Shown here in pieces: positions 10,000-22,428 of a stretch of 64,000 nt of DNA. A model generated the notes under the pieces. It saw nothing but the letters and a program-made list of their open reading frames with translations, was not told the DNA's origin and did not search any database. This stretch comes from Stratiolaelaps scimitus (Eukaryota; Arthropoda; Arachnida; Mesostigmata; Laelapidae). Position 1 is the first letter of the stretch, and every line of letters starts with the position of its first letter. Where the stretch lies: the NCBI GenBank assembly GCA_019614645.1, contig JABWDB010000021.1:744001-808000 (forward strand), given 5' to 3'. The translations under genes were made by a program, and so were the position numbers.

Positions 10000-11380
10000 A
10001 TAATGCACAAAAAGCCTTTTATTAATATAAATTATTAACTATTTATGAAAAAAGTCGTGCGGGTTTGCTTGCATCAGGCAAATACATCCATGTCACTTTA
10101 GAATTTCCGTGGTTCTCGAAGGGCCTTGCAGTGACGCGATCGTCAACCGGGGTTTGCTCTCCGGAGTAGCGCGCATTACCTCGTCCTAAGAAATGAATGC
10201 CTGCCAGAACAGTAATGTACAGTGACCCGGGCCAAACAGGAAAACGTCGACAAGCAGTCAAGAGTGAAAGAGGAAAGAACAGGGAGTGCACTGAGGAGGC
10301 GACAAACCTCCAGTTGTCTGCGTGCCCACTCCTTATCCAGTAACGAGAAGTATTGCAGAGTCGCAGCGAAGACGCGCTAGCTTGCCGGTTGTGTGGGCGG
10401 CGCCACACAGGGCGAGTGCAAAACAGCGAGAAAGCGGCAGACAGAGGGTCAGTATGAGTAGTCGACTCAGGAAAACGTATAAAAAGGTCCTGTCGTTACT
10501 TTTTATACACTCGGATGCGTGACGCTTATCTTTTTCTATGCGCCCCAACAGCGGCTTCAACAGCCGCAACCCACCAGAATCGACGCCCGTGCGATGAGGC
10601 AGTTGGAAAAGAAACAGGCTGGCAGGTTACAGGCAGAATAGTACCACTGACTGCTACAGAAGTAGCGGCGGGGCAACGGCAACAGTGGAGCATAAACGGG
10701 AGAGTAGTAACCAGACATAGAGCAACGTGAAATACACGAGTGGGGGAAGAAGACGGAATTTTCACGTGCGGAAACCAGCACAGCTAGATAGAGACGATAC
10801 CAGTTACGTCGTGTACGGCCGACCACGTCGATTTTTACGGGTGATTTTTTCGCTTAATTTATTTAGTCTCTCTCTCACTCTTTCTCACCTGTACAAAGTC
10901 TTCTTGCATACAGTCGCCATCGCGAAACCAAACCTTGGTTGGTTTCTCTCCTCTAGGCTGTCTGGGTACTGTTCTCACCAGGAAATATTCCCAGAATGGC
11001 GAACGGTATAAACGGAGAGTACGGGTCGTCGTGCCAAACAGCTGCTTTATTATCGATATTAATAATAGCAACGAATAAAAAACGGAAAAACTTTGATCGA
11101 TAAATTTATTATTCAATTCGGGGAATTCGAGGTGAATCTATCTACCTATACTATACGTAACTAGCTAAGGGGCATTTTATTAGTCTGTGTTATGCATATG
11201 GTAGCTAATGCACTTGTTAATAATACATGTTATAATAATACATGCGAGGTTGTGAAGCACTGCCAAGCAAATTACTAATGACATCAGACGCAGCACACTT
11301 TGTATTGTGTCGTAAAAGTAAATATAGATATGAATATTTTACACACGATTTGGGCATAATAACAGCAGCTTGTTAAATAG
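10000..11380. other. Unassigned sequence
   Basis: No gene recognised. The minus-strand frame at 10043-10200 contains TPVDDRVTARPF, which resembles a segment at about 23591-23779. Bases 10360-10720 are GC-richer without a recognisable product, and 11050-11370 is AT-rich. Confidence 0.35.
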
Positions 11381-11396
11381 TTCGTCTGCTGGGGCC
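11381..11396 (+). repeat. 16-bp direct repeat flanking mariner relic, left
   Basis: TTCGTCTGCTGGGGCC, identical to 12373-12388. The pair brackets the second mariner remnant. A mariner insertion alone would duplicate only TA, so this needs another explanation. Confidence 0.8.
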
Positions 11397-11485
11397 CAAA
11401 AAAACCGCTTACTAAAAAAACCGCACATATAAATTTCAATGTCGGCTAAACTAAGTAAGTTAAAACAAAACTTTTTTAGTATGAG

Positions 11486-12230
11486 TTAGAGGTATGCACC
11501 TCTTTTATTTATACACTGGTCCCAGAGTTCTGCCAGCCTTCTAACGGCTAGGTATGCACCATTTCTATTCCCATTTATAACTTCGTTGTTTAAGGCCACT
11601 CGGAGCAAATCGATGTTTGCATACCTTTTGCCACCTATAGCCCTCTTTAATAGATGGTAGCAAACATAGTCACACGGACTTAAATCGGAAGAATGGGGAG
11701 GGTGATGCCATCACTCAATCTTGTTGGCCTTATGCCAGGACATAATTTCATTGCTACGATGTACCCTAGCAATGCCATCGAGCAGGCACACTCGGTGCTT
11801 CCTATTGCCATGCCAATTATTCATGGGGCCCTTCATAAACTCGAAATATCGAGCGCAGTAATTTTTTTCTTTTGAGTCCAAAATCTCGTAGTAGCAAACT
11901 CCGTTGAAATCCATGGCAAGTGCTACCATTACTTTAGGCTCAAAGCTATTTGGTACTGCTGCCGCGATTGCCTGTTCACCTGGCCGTAGCCTCTGTTCCA
12001 CTTGATCTACTTCCAGTCCCCTATACAGGCTGACCCATGTCTCGTCCACTGCAACGGTATGCTCTAAGCGACTCTTTTGCTGCCTATATATCTTCAAATT
12101 TTCTCGCGAACGTTCCCCACGCATTTTCAGTTGGCCAAGACCTAGTTTATGAGGAACCCATTCCGCATTTTTTTCTGCATCCTCAGATTATTTTTAATAA
12201 TTCGACGACATATTTTTTTAAAAAGTCGAC
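11486..12230 (-). pseudogene. Second mariner transposase pseudogene
   Basis: Related to the intact copy at 2157-3209 and read on the same strand. Clear shared pieces, N to C: WVPHKL; SRLEHTVAVDETWVSL (first Asp kept); VALAMDFNGVCYYEIL; LLDGIARVH (family LDDNARPH: the second catalytic Asp is now Gly); SSDLSPCDYVCYH (third Asp kept); LLKRAIGG; and the same terminal stop context at 11486-11488. An in-frame TGA at 11711-11713 replaces the Arg codon that follows IE in the intact copy. A frameshift lies near 12170, upstream of WVPHKL. The N-terminal DNA-binding third is missing or unrecognisable, and an 11-bp motif TCGACGACATA is duplicated near 12202-12238. The mutated active site and premature stop make it non-functional. 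Confidence 0.85.
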
Positions 12231-12372
12231 GACATAGTTGCCATTTCGAACGCCCAACGAAAGCCGAATGCTAAAGGCTTTCTCGCCGTCTGCTTGCTAA
12301 TTGTTGTGTCCGGTTTTTAGAAGACGTTTTAGAAGACGATAGGAGTCCGTTTTTTTTGGGTCAACCTAATTA

Positions 12373-12388
12373 TTCGTCTGCTGGGGCC
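12373..12388 (+). repeat. 16-bp direct repeat flanking mariner relic, right
   Basis: Identical to 11381-11396. Just inside both copies lie short inverted blocks (CCCAAAAAAACCG on the left, CCGTTTTTTTTGGG on the right). These suggest that the bracketed 1 kb is one inserted unit. Confidence 0.8.
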
Positions 12389-12601
12389 TCGTTGTTATTT
12401 AACAAGATGTAAATTATAAAGTACTATTACAAGAATACAAGAAATGGCTATACGTTTATTAAGTACTCATGACTTGTATGAGTTAGGCGTTTTATTAATG
12501 TGACGCACAGAATCGATATATGTTGTTGCTATGGTCAATAAATTCTGATGTAGCATTCCTCTATGCAATTCTAGAAAACATCCATAAATACAAGGTATAG
12601 C

Positions 12602-12636
<35 letters not shown>

Positions 12637-15200
12637 TCCGTAGAAAGCAATATGAATGGAAGTGTGTATAGCAGAATAACACACATACATATATATGTCA
12701 GATAAGATGTATTGTGTTGCATGTATATCACATGTAGCGTCTCGCCCTATCTAACAACTCGCTTGTTCGATAGTGAAACCATTTGCTTAAATACGACCAA
12801 ACTTCTTGCCGTTCAAGTATAAATTGAACGATACCATTGAACAACACCTCTTGGTCTCAGTAAGCGACACCTCTTGAATTCCACTCCCTTCGGTTTAGTT
12901 TCTTGGGGGCTCAGAATACTGCAGGTAGAACCAGTTCAACAACCTCTACTGCAACTAGGATTACCCCAATCTCCTCCTCAGCACCCGCCACTCACTCGAG
13001 AGATGGTCCCATGAGGAGTCTTTTACGGATGACCGGACCCGCTCCATCATCGTTCCGACTGACATATGTGAGACAGCGGGATAGAGCGGGAATGGCAGCT
13101 ATCTAAACACAGGAAAGAACTGCAACGGTGGCTGCCGCCGCAACGGACGAGCGGACAGGCAGCGCTGAACGCAGGCAACGTGATAAAGGGACATTCAGAC
13201 AGCAGCTTCCCCACAGCGGCTGCACCAAACATACGTTTGTCAGTCGAGGCGAGACCAGAAGCGCGGCGCTGAACCGGGGCAAGCCAGCAACGGTATGCTT
13301 TGCCGACTCATATCTCCCAGCAGAAAAACGAGAACTAAATATGTGCTACAACCTCATACGCGATCCTCTCGCTATTCCCAATAGCTGTTTTTTGCTTTCC
13401 TCTACGTATCGTCGACGCATCAATGTCTAGAGACCTGATATGAACTAGGGGTGAAATCAATGATTAACAGTTATTTACCATACAGAGTGTGCTCGAAGTA
13501 GAACGATAACGCATCTCGATCCGTTAGGGACTGGCATATCAGGGAATTGGAAACGGGGCAAGTGAGAGGTCAAGTACACAAAAAGTATAGTAATAATAAT
13601 AGAATTAGAATACAATAATAATGCTATACAAATTTTAGTTCATTAACGGAACTCTCGTGGTGTACATTGTTGCAAGACTCTTTAGCCTTCGCGGTTTTCA
13701 GACTGCCCTAAAGTACTTCTTAGTCTTGATAAAGCTTAAGTTCGCGTGATAAAAAAATAGTTCAAAGGAGAGTCACATCGTCATTGACATTTTACACTGT
13801 GATTATTATAATTACGTGTAAACATTGTTGACTCCGGGGCCGCACGTGCGCTACATTGAAAGACAAAATGAGGTTTCTAGTCTTTAACGAAGCTAGTAAT
13901 GTTTGAATGTTTTTCTTAATGGAGATAGGGGATTGCAATTGGGCCATTGCTGATTCAAAATCCATCAAATTCATTTTGTGAAAAAATGTGTTTTTGAATG
14001 AAAATTTCAGCACGGATGCGTTTGTATCATGCTACATTTGTTTCAGCGGCATGGAGATCACTTGTGAATATTTTGCCTTTTGCCATCTTAGAAGCAAGCA
14101 GTACGCTGTAGAGTCTATAAATGGAGAGCAGTTCGTTGGAGGCATATAAATCGGTGAGAGAAGATTGTGGGTTCTAAAGTAAGACAGCTTCATTAAGGCA
14201 CAGCAGATGTTCTTAACCGTTTAATTAATTTAATTTACTAGCAAAGTTTGCTGTGCAGAACGGTGTGATAAAAAAAAACACGAAACGAAGGCCTCCGATG
14301 GAAGGCTAAATCAATTGATGTCAAAAGCAAGACAATAAATGAAGCTGATTCAAGGAATAATTGACCTCTAGCCTTAGGCATCACACTTGTAAGCAAACCA
14401 TCTCAGCCTCGTAAGCTCATTATTAGAGGAGACACCCATATTCCAATATAATAGTTAGTAAACAAATTAACTATAGCAATAAGATACAGTCAGTGTGATA
14501 GGATATCATCAAGTTCATTTATGCTGTACGCCTTCGGAGATGCAGTAGCGGTGACGTCGTAAACTATCAGTTTAGCTGATCGGGTTTAAATCCTCGGATT
14601 GCTAGATAACTTTTGAAGGTGGGCAACTCATACTCAGTGATTGCCCGAAAATGGACGAGTGACAATGTGGTGTAAGTTTGAAAAACCTTAGAGTAAGTAA
14701 ACAACATTAAATACTCAGTATGTCTTGTTAATTTACAACTATTCAGATCTACACTATAGAAAAACAATAATATATTATAAAGTCGTTATTAGTTCAGTCC
14801 GTGATATATTATAGGCAGTGCTGAGTGGCGGGCGGCCACTCGACGAGCCTCAACTACTCCGCTACATTTACTATTTTGGAAACCTTTGGAAGCCGAAGAG
14901 CAATTAAGGGCAAAAGTATAATACCAAGAGGGGTGGTACAAGATTATTAGAATAATTACATGAATTGTTAGAAATGTACTGGTGACTAATGATCGCTTCC
15001 TCAGATTCGAATCAAACATGAGACTCTCCAAAAGAACAAATTATTTATTTAGCCTTCCCGTGCATCGCCCGCTATGGTGCGCATCATGTGCCCACTGTGG
15101 AGAGAGTTGGGACTAGATTTAATGAAGTGTTTGACAGAGCTATTTGGTTGTAGTCGTTAAAACAAGCGGATTATCATAGCCGCGGTGTTGTGCAGATTCA
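12389..15200. other. Unassigned, largely AT-rich sequence
   Basis: No gene recognised. A GA microsatellite lies at 12605-12632. Bases 12900-13430 are GC-richer with chance frames only. The remainder is AT-rich with no readable motif. Confidence 0.4.
12605..12632. repeat. (GA)n microsatellite
   Basis: An uninterrupted GA run of 28 bp. Confidence 0.95.
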
Positions 15201-15512
15201 TTAGTGACGAAAGTCGCACTTGTTCCCTCGAAGCATTACAACGCAAACTGACTCTTTGAATAAACTTCGGCTGTGCCCTCCGTGGAGCTTCAATATGTTT
15301 TTTGTGTAAGGAATACAGATTGCAGAGCAGTGAAGAAGTTGGAGAATGCCGAGTCTTTTATATAGCCCAACATAGAAATCAATAGTTTTGACAATAAAGC
15401 ATCTATTGATGGTGCTACATATTAATGAGACAGATCGAACCATCCCTGTCACATGCAGATCAAAATCTAGGGAGGTAGTGACAATAACGCCTAGATCTCG
15501 CATGGGGATCAT
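15201..15512 (-). pseudogene. LINE reverse-transcriptase tail fragment
   Basis: A fragment covering the end of a LINE (jockey/CR1-like) reverse-transcriptase domain, about 100 residues. It begins MRDLGVIVTTSLDFDLHV (family: v+DLGV-l---LsF--H) and continues IDFYVGLYKRLGILQLLHCS then AICIPYTKNILKLHG (family: Ly---v-PiLEYcs-vW-P----di--iE). It ends with a short KESVCVVMLRG segment. Stops lie on both sides, and no palm catalytic box or endonuclease is present, so this is only a relic. RDLGV plus the downstream HCS and IPY spacing make the family assignment fairly safe; the clade is not settled. Confidence 0.72.
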
Positions 15513-16440
15513 TAACGAATATTATATGATCCCGCATAACACGAATCATACCAATTATGGTCACGTAAGATTTTTCTTTAACTGTTGTGTATGCACAGTG
15601 TATTTAATAAGCACATATGTAGTAGCAAAATGGCGAGAATGTCAGAGAAAACACAATCGTTCGAATCAAATAAAAACTCTTCGATTTCCATAGATTGTGT
15701 GTCACTAGCACTATTGAATGGGCTCGATCCACTGCAATCTGAGCCACCGGATAGTGCTGAGCTGCGATTCCCAGATGAATGATTCCGTTCTTTTAGCAGG
15801 ACTCATTCCAGCAGCTCCGCCGCGTGGTCTTGCAACGGACTCCGTTCTAGAGTCAGCTGGAACAGATATTATAGTAATGTTGCCTCGAACGTGGAAGACC
15901 AGAAATTCATCAACTTTCCCAATCGCTTTTTGCTCTTCTCACACAGCATCGCCCGTCTAGTCAAGCAGGTTCAGCTATGTAGGCCTGTGGTGATGTTCCG
16001 TGAAGTTTCGTGGGTGGGAAAAAGTCCTGTTCATTAACAACTATTACCCAACAACTATTAGAGGTCGCTTCTGCATTCGGCGAGGCTGGGCTTTGTGTCT
16101 CTGCAACGGGATTTCGAAAGTCCTCACTCCGTTTGGCACAAGAAAAAAGACCTTCAAGCTAACACAACACACACATATCTAACCCCTCACTATGATGCAT
16201 AGAATACAGACAAGCAGACAGCGAGATTGATACTGGATGATAACAATCGAAAGGCTAAATTGTCCCCCATTTGGAGCCGAGAGAGTTTACGAGAAACACT
16301 TGTCAAACGTTACAATGGGGATCGAAAATGTGGTTTCAGCGGACATTTTTAATAAAGTGAACACCCACTACAAAATACGGATTTTAGCTCCCTTGTTGTT
16401 AAGAGAATTACAGGGACAAAATATAATAGCCCGGTAGTTC
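15513..16440. other. Unassigned sequence
   Basis: No recognisable coding or RNA feature. A frame at 16237-16437 could belong to the adjacent LINE remnant, but I see no motif. AACAACTATTA occurs twice near 16036-16060. Confidence 0.35.
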
Positions 16441-16454
16441 TCGAATAGTTGAGA

Positions 16455-16586
16455 TACAACACTGGGATACGGCGTTCTTATCTAAAGAAGCACACTGACG
16501 CCTTAAACAGAATCCATAATAGATTTATCCAAGGGTTAGTGCCAGATGTGGCGTTTCTAACGAAGTGGTTGTGCTTACGTCTATAG
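16455..16586 (+). pseudogene. LINE reverse-transcriptase tail fragment, opposite strand
   Basis: Forty-three codons from YNTGIRRSYLKKHTDALNRI through HNRFIQGLVPDVAFL to a TAG at 16584. The pattern matches the segment after the palm of LINE reverse transcriptases (LEYcs-iWsPYLKKDIdALE-VQrRFt--l). It covers the same protein region as the minus-strand relic about 1 kb away but in opposite orientation, so the two come from separate insertions or from an inversion. The downstream frame to about 16740 has several stops and no clear motif. The frame covering 16565-17023 is likely chance. Confidence 0.6.
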
Positions 16587-19500
16587 GCCAGGTTCATGAG
16601 ACTGTAGATATTAGAATACTAGGGCTAGTCAAGCTAAATACGGTCGATCAATTTCTAGTGTTTTGCCATAATAGTCTACACAGCTGTAGAACCGTAAGTG
16701 CTGTAGAAGTCGCTCGCACTGGACGCGTAAATACTGTTATTACCTGGAGAGAGTTGCGCGGTTATAAAATGTTAAACTTCATCGTCAACATTGTACCTCT
16801 GTTGTGTTATATATCATCTAATTACTTCTCTCTTTGGAGAAAAATAATTGTGTATTGTATTGTCTTCTGTCTTACCAGGTCCTACTCTGATAACGCACGT
16901 TTCTCAGTACATCCATCGAGAGTTCATACTATAATATATAAAATACAGTTAGAAACGAACCTGGCTGTGCAGGTTAGGAAACAGAATAATCCCGATCAAC
17001 CTATTTTCTTTTTACCAAGTTGATAACGCTGTTTGTCCTTCCCTGTATATTTTGCGTTTAAAAAATTAAATGTTCTGCTCATAATGGCTATGTACTTCGT
17101 CAAGGATATCGGCTTGCAAGATTCACCGCTCTCTAATATATAATTGACGACTAGGCAAACATATTACTTGGGGGCCGTACAGGTTAATCGTTTGTTTAAA
17201 AAAAATGATTACTAATTTTAATATTATCCTTTCAGCATAATATATGAAAATTCGACGGCTGCGGTTCTTCAACTTCTTAATATGTTTCTACCCACACATT
17301 TTATAGCGAACGCTGAATGTACTAACAACCACATTTGTTTTCTCTTGTTTCAGGTAACAGTTGCCGGCTATTATGAAACGTCTTACTTCGAGCCGCATGT
17401 AGACTCGAGCGTCTAAAATTACAATCAGAACGAGAAAATTTTAATGAAGTTAAATTATATGAATATACCTCGAGCCGTTGCAATGACTAGCCATTGTCAC
17501 CACACAAGGTGTACACAAGCAACTGATAGACATTTGTGCGGACAAACGCGTTACGTACCGTTGCGCGTAAGATGGCAATCTCGAGATATAACCCAACAGG
17601 ATTTGAGGTTCATTGTGGTAACATTCTTTCGCTGTTATTATCTATTATATTATTATATGAAGGGAGGGTGCAATGAAGGGTGAGTGGGGAATGAGGACGA
17701 AGGACAGCATAAGGGAGGATAATAACGTGCTGACGGATGACCTGTGTCCATTGGGACGACGTGAGACTCGGGACGTCTATTATTAAGGATCACACTCATG
17801 TTGGAAGCAAGCATCATCATCCACACCAACATCATTGAATCAGTTACCTCTTCTCTATCAGCGGACTCCATGATACATTTTCATTAGTATCTAAAACGAG
17901 TAACTTTCATAGCAAGTTCGAGTTGTACTTAGTTAAACTCACATCAATATTGCGTATTCAGAAACAAAACCCACATCAAAACGTAAAACATATCAGAACA
18001 AACGAATATATATATAAACCATAGACAGACGTTCGTAAGATTATAATATGATATTTCAAATATTGTATTATAATTAGAGGTATAATATAAGGTCTGTAAT
18101 GATAAAAATATACAGTGTACTACATTGAACACCTATAAGTCTTATGCAGTGAAATCTGAAAAATGGGGATAGTTACTGTATATCGTTTATGGCTATATAT
18201 TTTTGGTAAATAAAATATCTGCACCATAGAACAGAGAGTATAGCACGACTTCTCTACTGATTTATTATTATCTATGTTGAATCATGGGTACCAATATCAA
18301 ATTTATACTGATTTCAACGGCGAGGTAGTTTATAGATGACCAGCTAACTTACACCTAGCACACATATATATACAGATTATCAGTAACCCACATTGCGAGA
18401 ACGTTATTTCCATACCACGTATGGTCCTCGCCGTCGAGCAACGTCAGTGGCAACAATGCGTCCGAGAACTACATTACGGTAATTGCAGCCCTCTGCCCCC
18501 AAGAGTTTGTTTGTCCTAAAACTGCTCAAGGTTAAATAAACCTCCCTTCTTCTCTCCCTCGCCCTGCAACAGCCGATAACAGCGACGTCCACCCAAACTT
18601 CAACATTCAAATAAATCTCTACTTTACTCTGTTACGGCAACAACTCACTATCCTCGTGATTACGATATGCGCCGCCTGGCCCCCACCATATTAGGCGATT
18701 AGTCACGGGACACAGCTGCTCGATGCATTTCACGTGCACCACAGACAACGTCTATCGTACATATCGTTCAGCTCAGAAGCACCTCATGGCTGCCTTCACT
18801 TCATACACGATGTATGTGCTGATAGAGTGACAACCAGCTGTAAATGGGGAACGTTGTTTCCTGTTGTGCCAGTCTGCATGAATCTGAGATATGAAAGAAG
18901 ATAACAATTGAAATGAGAACGTGTTGTTCTCTCAAGATCACAGCTGACAGACGACACGTCCCGTTTACTACTGATGTTGACCTACAGGCCCTCTGCCGGA
19001 GACAGGCTACCTATTCAAGGCTGTCGCTTATCAGATCTGCCTCCTATGTACATACTGCGATCCCCTATAACTCTGGCCTGTGCACGTCATCGAATGAGAG
19101 AGCGAGAAAGCTATTTCGATGTGTTTCAGTTACGATGGTAACACTATGGTAATAAAAGAAAATTAACTAACTAGGTACTCGCCATTGCAAGGTTAGGTAT
19201 TTCTAGTAACGTATACGATGCACCACAGGTGTTGGGTGCATCCTTATTATTTTGTGATATTTCACCGATGTACTGCACGTCAACTGGGCAAATGAACAAT
19301 GCATATCTAGGTTTCAAGAACGTACTTTCTGATACTGCGTATAAACTTTGACCCTTCCACGAACCATAGCCCTAAGATTATACTCCAGGTAGTTTAACAT
19401 AACTGAATAACCCGGGAATCTCCAGATGATGATACGAACATCCCCACATATTTCCCTCACTGTGTGTGATTATATAAGCAATAAACTGACGCTTCGACAT

Positions 19501-19750
19501 CACTGAGCTCACAGAATTGTGCATCGCTGCTGTACACTCACTAGCGCGGAGTGTCCTTATTCAAAGTAGCTGCCTTTTCTTTCCAAGACCCGACTGAATT
19601 AGTACAAAATAGTGCAAAAGTCCAACACTTAATATTAGAAAAACAATGGCAAATGTATTGTCCTTTGTTTCCCAATCCAAGAATAGGTTAAAAACATTTG
19701 CTTTCTCTATATTATAGCGTCGACTGTGGCTCTGCCGCACACGTATCGAC

Positions 19751-19814
19751 TCACCCACAATAGTCGTGACGTTCCCATGACTGCTGCGTCCATGGGAACT
19801 ACGTGCGTGGGTGA
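19751..19814 (-). other. Imperfect 64-nt hairpin
   Basis: The outer stem is TCACCCAC with GTGGGTGA (8 bp) and the inner stem GTTCCCATG with CATGGGAAC (9 bp). They are separated by unpaired or weakly paired bases, with an 11-nt loop. Size and shape resemble a microRNA precursor, but there is no evidence of expression. The 3' arm, read on the minus strand, resembles sequence at 17731-17762. Confidence 0.5.
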
Positions 19815-20705
19815 ATGTTGACCTACCCGATTGACCTTGATGGTGTGTAATGAAACGCTTAATGAAAAGAGAGCATTAGATAAAATTATGCAATAAAGAA
19901 CTCCCCTGATGATGAAAAACCACATTTAGACCCATGAAGAATAGCTCACCAGGCTAAAGAAGCACCTCTGCCGTTGTATTTTGTGTGTCTGTACTTACAT
20001 TGAACTAGCACCATATCTCTTTGAAGATCGATCTCGGCTACAAAAGTTATTTCTGGTTAAGAGTGTCTAAACTGGACCAACTGATTAAAGTTTGAATTAA
20101 ATGAATGTCACACAGGGATAGAGACACGCTCTTTAGATGAGCGGAGATTACATTTTAATGTAGCATTTATCTGAGCATTTACTTGAATGAAAGCAAAATA
20201 CTCATCAAATTGATATTTTATCGAATCGATTCAGTTAGACGAATCGTCTAAGCTCTGGCTGAACTGTTTTTCTTTCTTATCATCTCCAAACGAAGAAAGA
20301 AGACGAAGTTCGCTATTGTAATATCGCAACTCGTCCACTAGTTCGCCATTCCTATTGACAGAAGGACTATACGGGGGTGTCAATATGTCATACTAAAACT
20401 AACCACAGTAAACAAAATCATGGGCTCTTGGTTTGTGTGATACATGTCCCTTTCAGTTATTGATGACACACTGATGGCTCACTGCTGATTTGTGCATAAG
20501 CATCAATATGACGACTGTATGCTCCCATCACCCAGAAACCTTGTATGTTGATAATTAGTGTTGAGTTCCCGCTCTAAAACGCCGATGTAGTGGCCTTCTT
20601 CAGACCAGAGATGTCCACATTTTGTGCCGTTTGTACCATGATGGAAAAGCAGCACCAACTCTGCTTGGTATTACTGTAGCAATATGAGGACGAACCTCCA
20701 ACACG

Positions 20706-20712
<7 letters not shown>

Positions 20713-20736
<24 letters not shown>
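20713..20736. repeat. (AC)n microsatellite
   Basis: A 24-bp AC run, preceded by imperfect units from 20701. Confidence 0.95.
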
Positions 20737-22349
20737 GTTCATAGAGGAAGAGAGGACTGAACGCGTCGTCCTGGTCTTCTGTCCACGACACCTCGTTGGG
20801 ATCTGATCTGCTGCTCACGGCCGCCAGCGGATGTCATCAACATCACTGTTGTTTGACAGGAAACCGTTAGGACCATCGTGACAGACCCGCGCCGCAATGA
20901 CTGGACGCCAGTTCTTCTTCGGTGAACAGCACAACGCCGGCCTGGTTGATGGTAGCGCTCATCAGGCGCCTCTGTCCAGCTTAGCTATGCCGGTGCCTCC
21001 GCTTCGGCCACCATAGCACGATTGTCGCTCCTCTGTACACTCCCTTGCTCTCTTTTCTGTCTGTCCTGCTGTTTGCAGCATTGGCGTTGCTAGCTTTTCT
21101 CTAGACACCACGTCTTCGTGCTGTCTTCCATTGACCATCGGGTGGATGCACCCTTCTCGTCGTGAAAGCAGTAGCCGCTTCTGCAAACTTATTACCTTTT
21201 GCAGAGGTGGAAGTGCAGCAATGGCAGCAGAAACTAAGTCTGCTTTTGTTATCGTTGTCGTTGCAGTTCCCGTTCTTGTTGTTGCTGTTGTCGTTTGTGT
21301 TGCTGGCGTCTCGAGTTGTCGTAGGTGTCGAAGGCGGCACCCTGTGTTGGCGCTACCTTCCTTCTCCCGTTATTTCTCTCATCTCTGCTCTCGCGTTCAG
21401 TTCAACGAGAACTTTCTTCACGTATCCACGTGGTAGCAACTTCCTCGAGCTCTCCACCTAAAGCGGTCGTCTACTTCGCCTCCGGTCTTTACTTTGGCCC
21501 TCCACAGCTGCAAGTGAATAGCGCCCTGTCCCCATCAGATCGAAAGCCGACAAATAAAAATATGATACAGTGTTTCATTTACGTTAGGCGACGACTTGAC
21601 GCGACACATGTGCAATATAAATCTATAAGGATTCCCTATTTAAAAAATGCATAAATAGTGTACGAAAATTTGTAATGGACGGGCGAGACATGATCTCAGC
21701 CTATATGTAAAAATTATTACGTTCTCTGAGGATGTACTTTTTCCCATAATATTTCCTCTCAAAACAAAGGTCCGGTAAGATTCCAATTACCTTGAATTTC
21801 GTCCTCACAGGGAGCAAAAATTTAAGAAAGGAACGGACGATATTTAAACTAAATTAAACGATATTTATCTTTCGCGTCCTTTTATAATAATTCATTCTTT
21901 CAATGAATACAGCTGGAGGTTGTTATATTGTCGCCGTTCTAAATTCGTGAAGCAGGATTTATTCATTTCGCAATAACGCCAAGCGGATAGATATCCCCCC
22001 CCCAAATTAGTATATCTCCGTTTAGTTAACCATGCCTTGAACTAAGAAGAGAACTCAGATCATGCAAATTATTAACATGCAAGCAGTAAGTATTGATTTT
22101 TAGCTGAGCGAACTAACGCATATTCTATTGACATATGATTTACCCCCCATTGCTGTGATCGGCGGAACAAGCTACCTCTTTTAGCGTTCACCATTCATTC
22201 CGTCACGATTCTGATGTAAATGTTTATTGTCGTTCGGTTTAGGTTAGCGCAACTGGATCCGCTTAACATACGACTACCTCTTTCTTTCGTAGCATTTTCG
22301 GCAGGGCCATTGCGATGTGCATCGTCCTCCAGTGTCTCCTGGGGCGCTA

Positions 22350-22363
22350 AAAATATAATGACC
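22350..22363 (+). repeat. 14-bp target-site duplication, left
   Basis: AAAATATAATGACC, identical to 22415-22428. It marks the insertion site of the short SINE copy between them. Confidence 0.9.
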
Positions 22364-22414
22364 TAGGTTTTCGGGCTGAGCCTCACCCAACATTTAACGT
22401 CCACGGTACTGCTT
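22364..22414 (-). repeat. 5'-truncated SINE copy with target-site duplication
   Basis: A 51-bp insertion that reads, on the minus strand, AAGCAGTACCGTGGACG, GTTAAATGTTGGG and CAGCCCGAAAACC. It is bounded on both sides by the same 14-bp sequence. It has only the 3' end of the family, as expected when reverse transcription starts at the 3' end and stops early. Confidence 0.88.
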
Positions 22415-22428
22415 AAAATATAATGACC
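22415..22428 (+). repeat. 14-bp target-site duplication, right
   Basis: Perfect copy of 22350-22363. Confidence 0.9.

Larger units (their letters stand above)
16587..22349. other. Unassigned sequence
   Basis: No gene recognised in this long stretch. It is AT-rich from 16700 to 20500 with a GC-richer part at 20600-21560. It contains a hairpin at 19751-19814 and an AC microsatellite at 20713-20736. Frames of up to 152 residues lack any signature. Confidence 0.35.
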
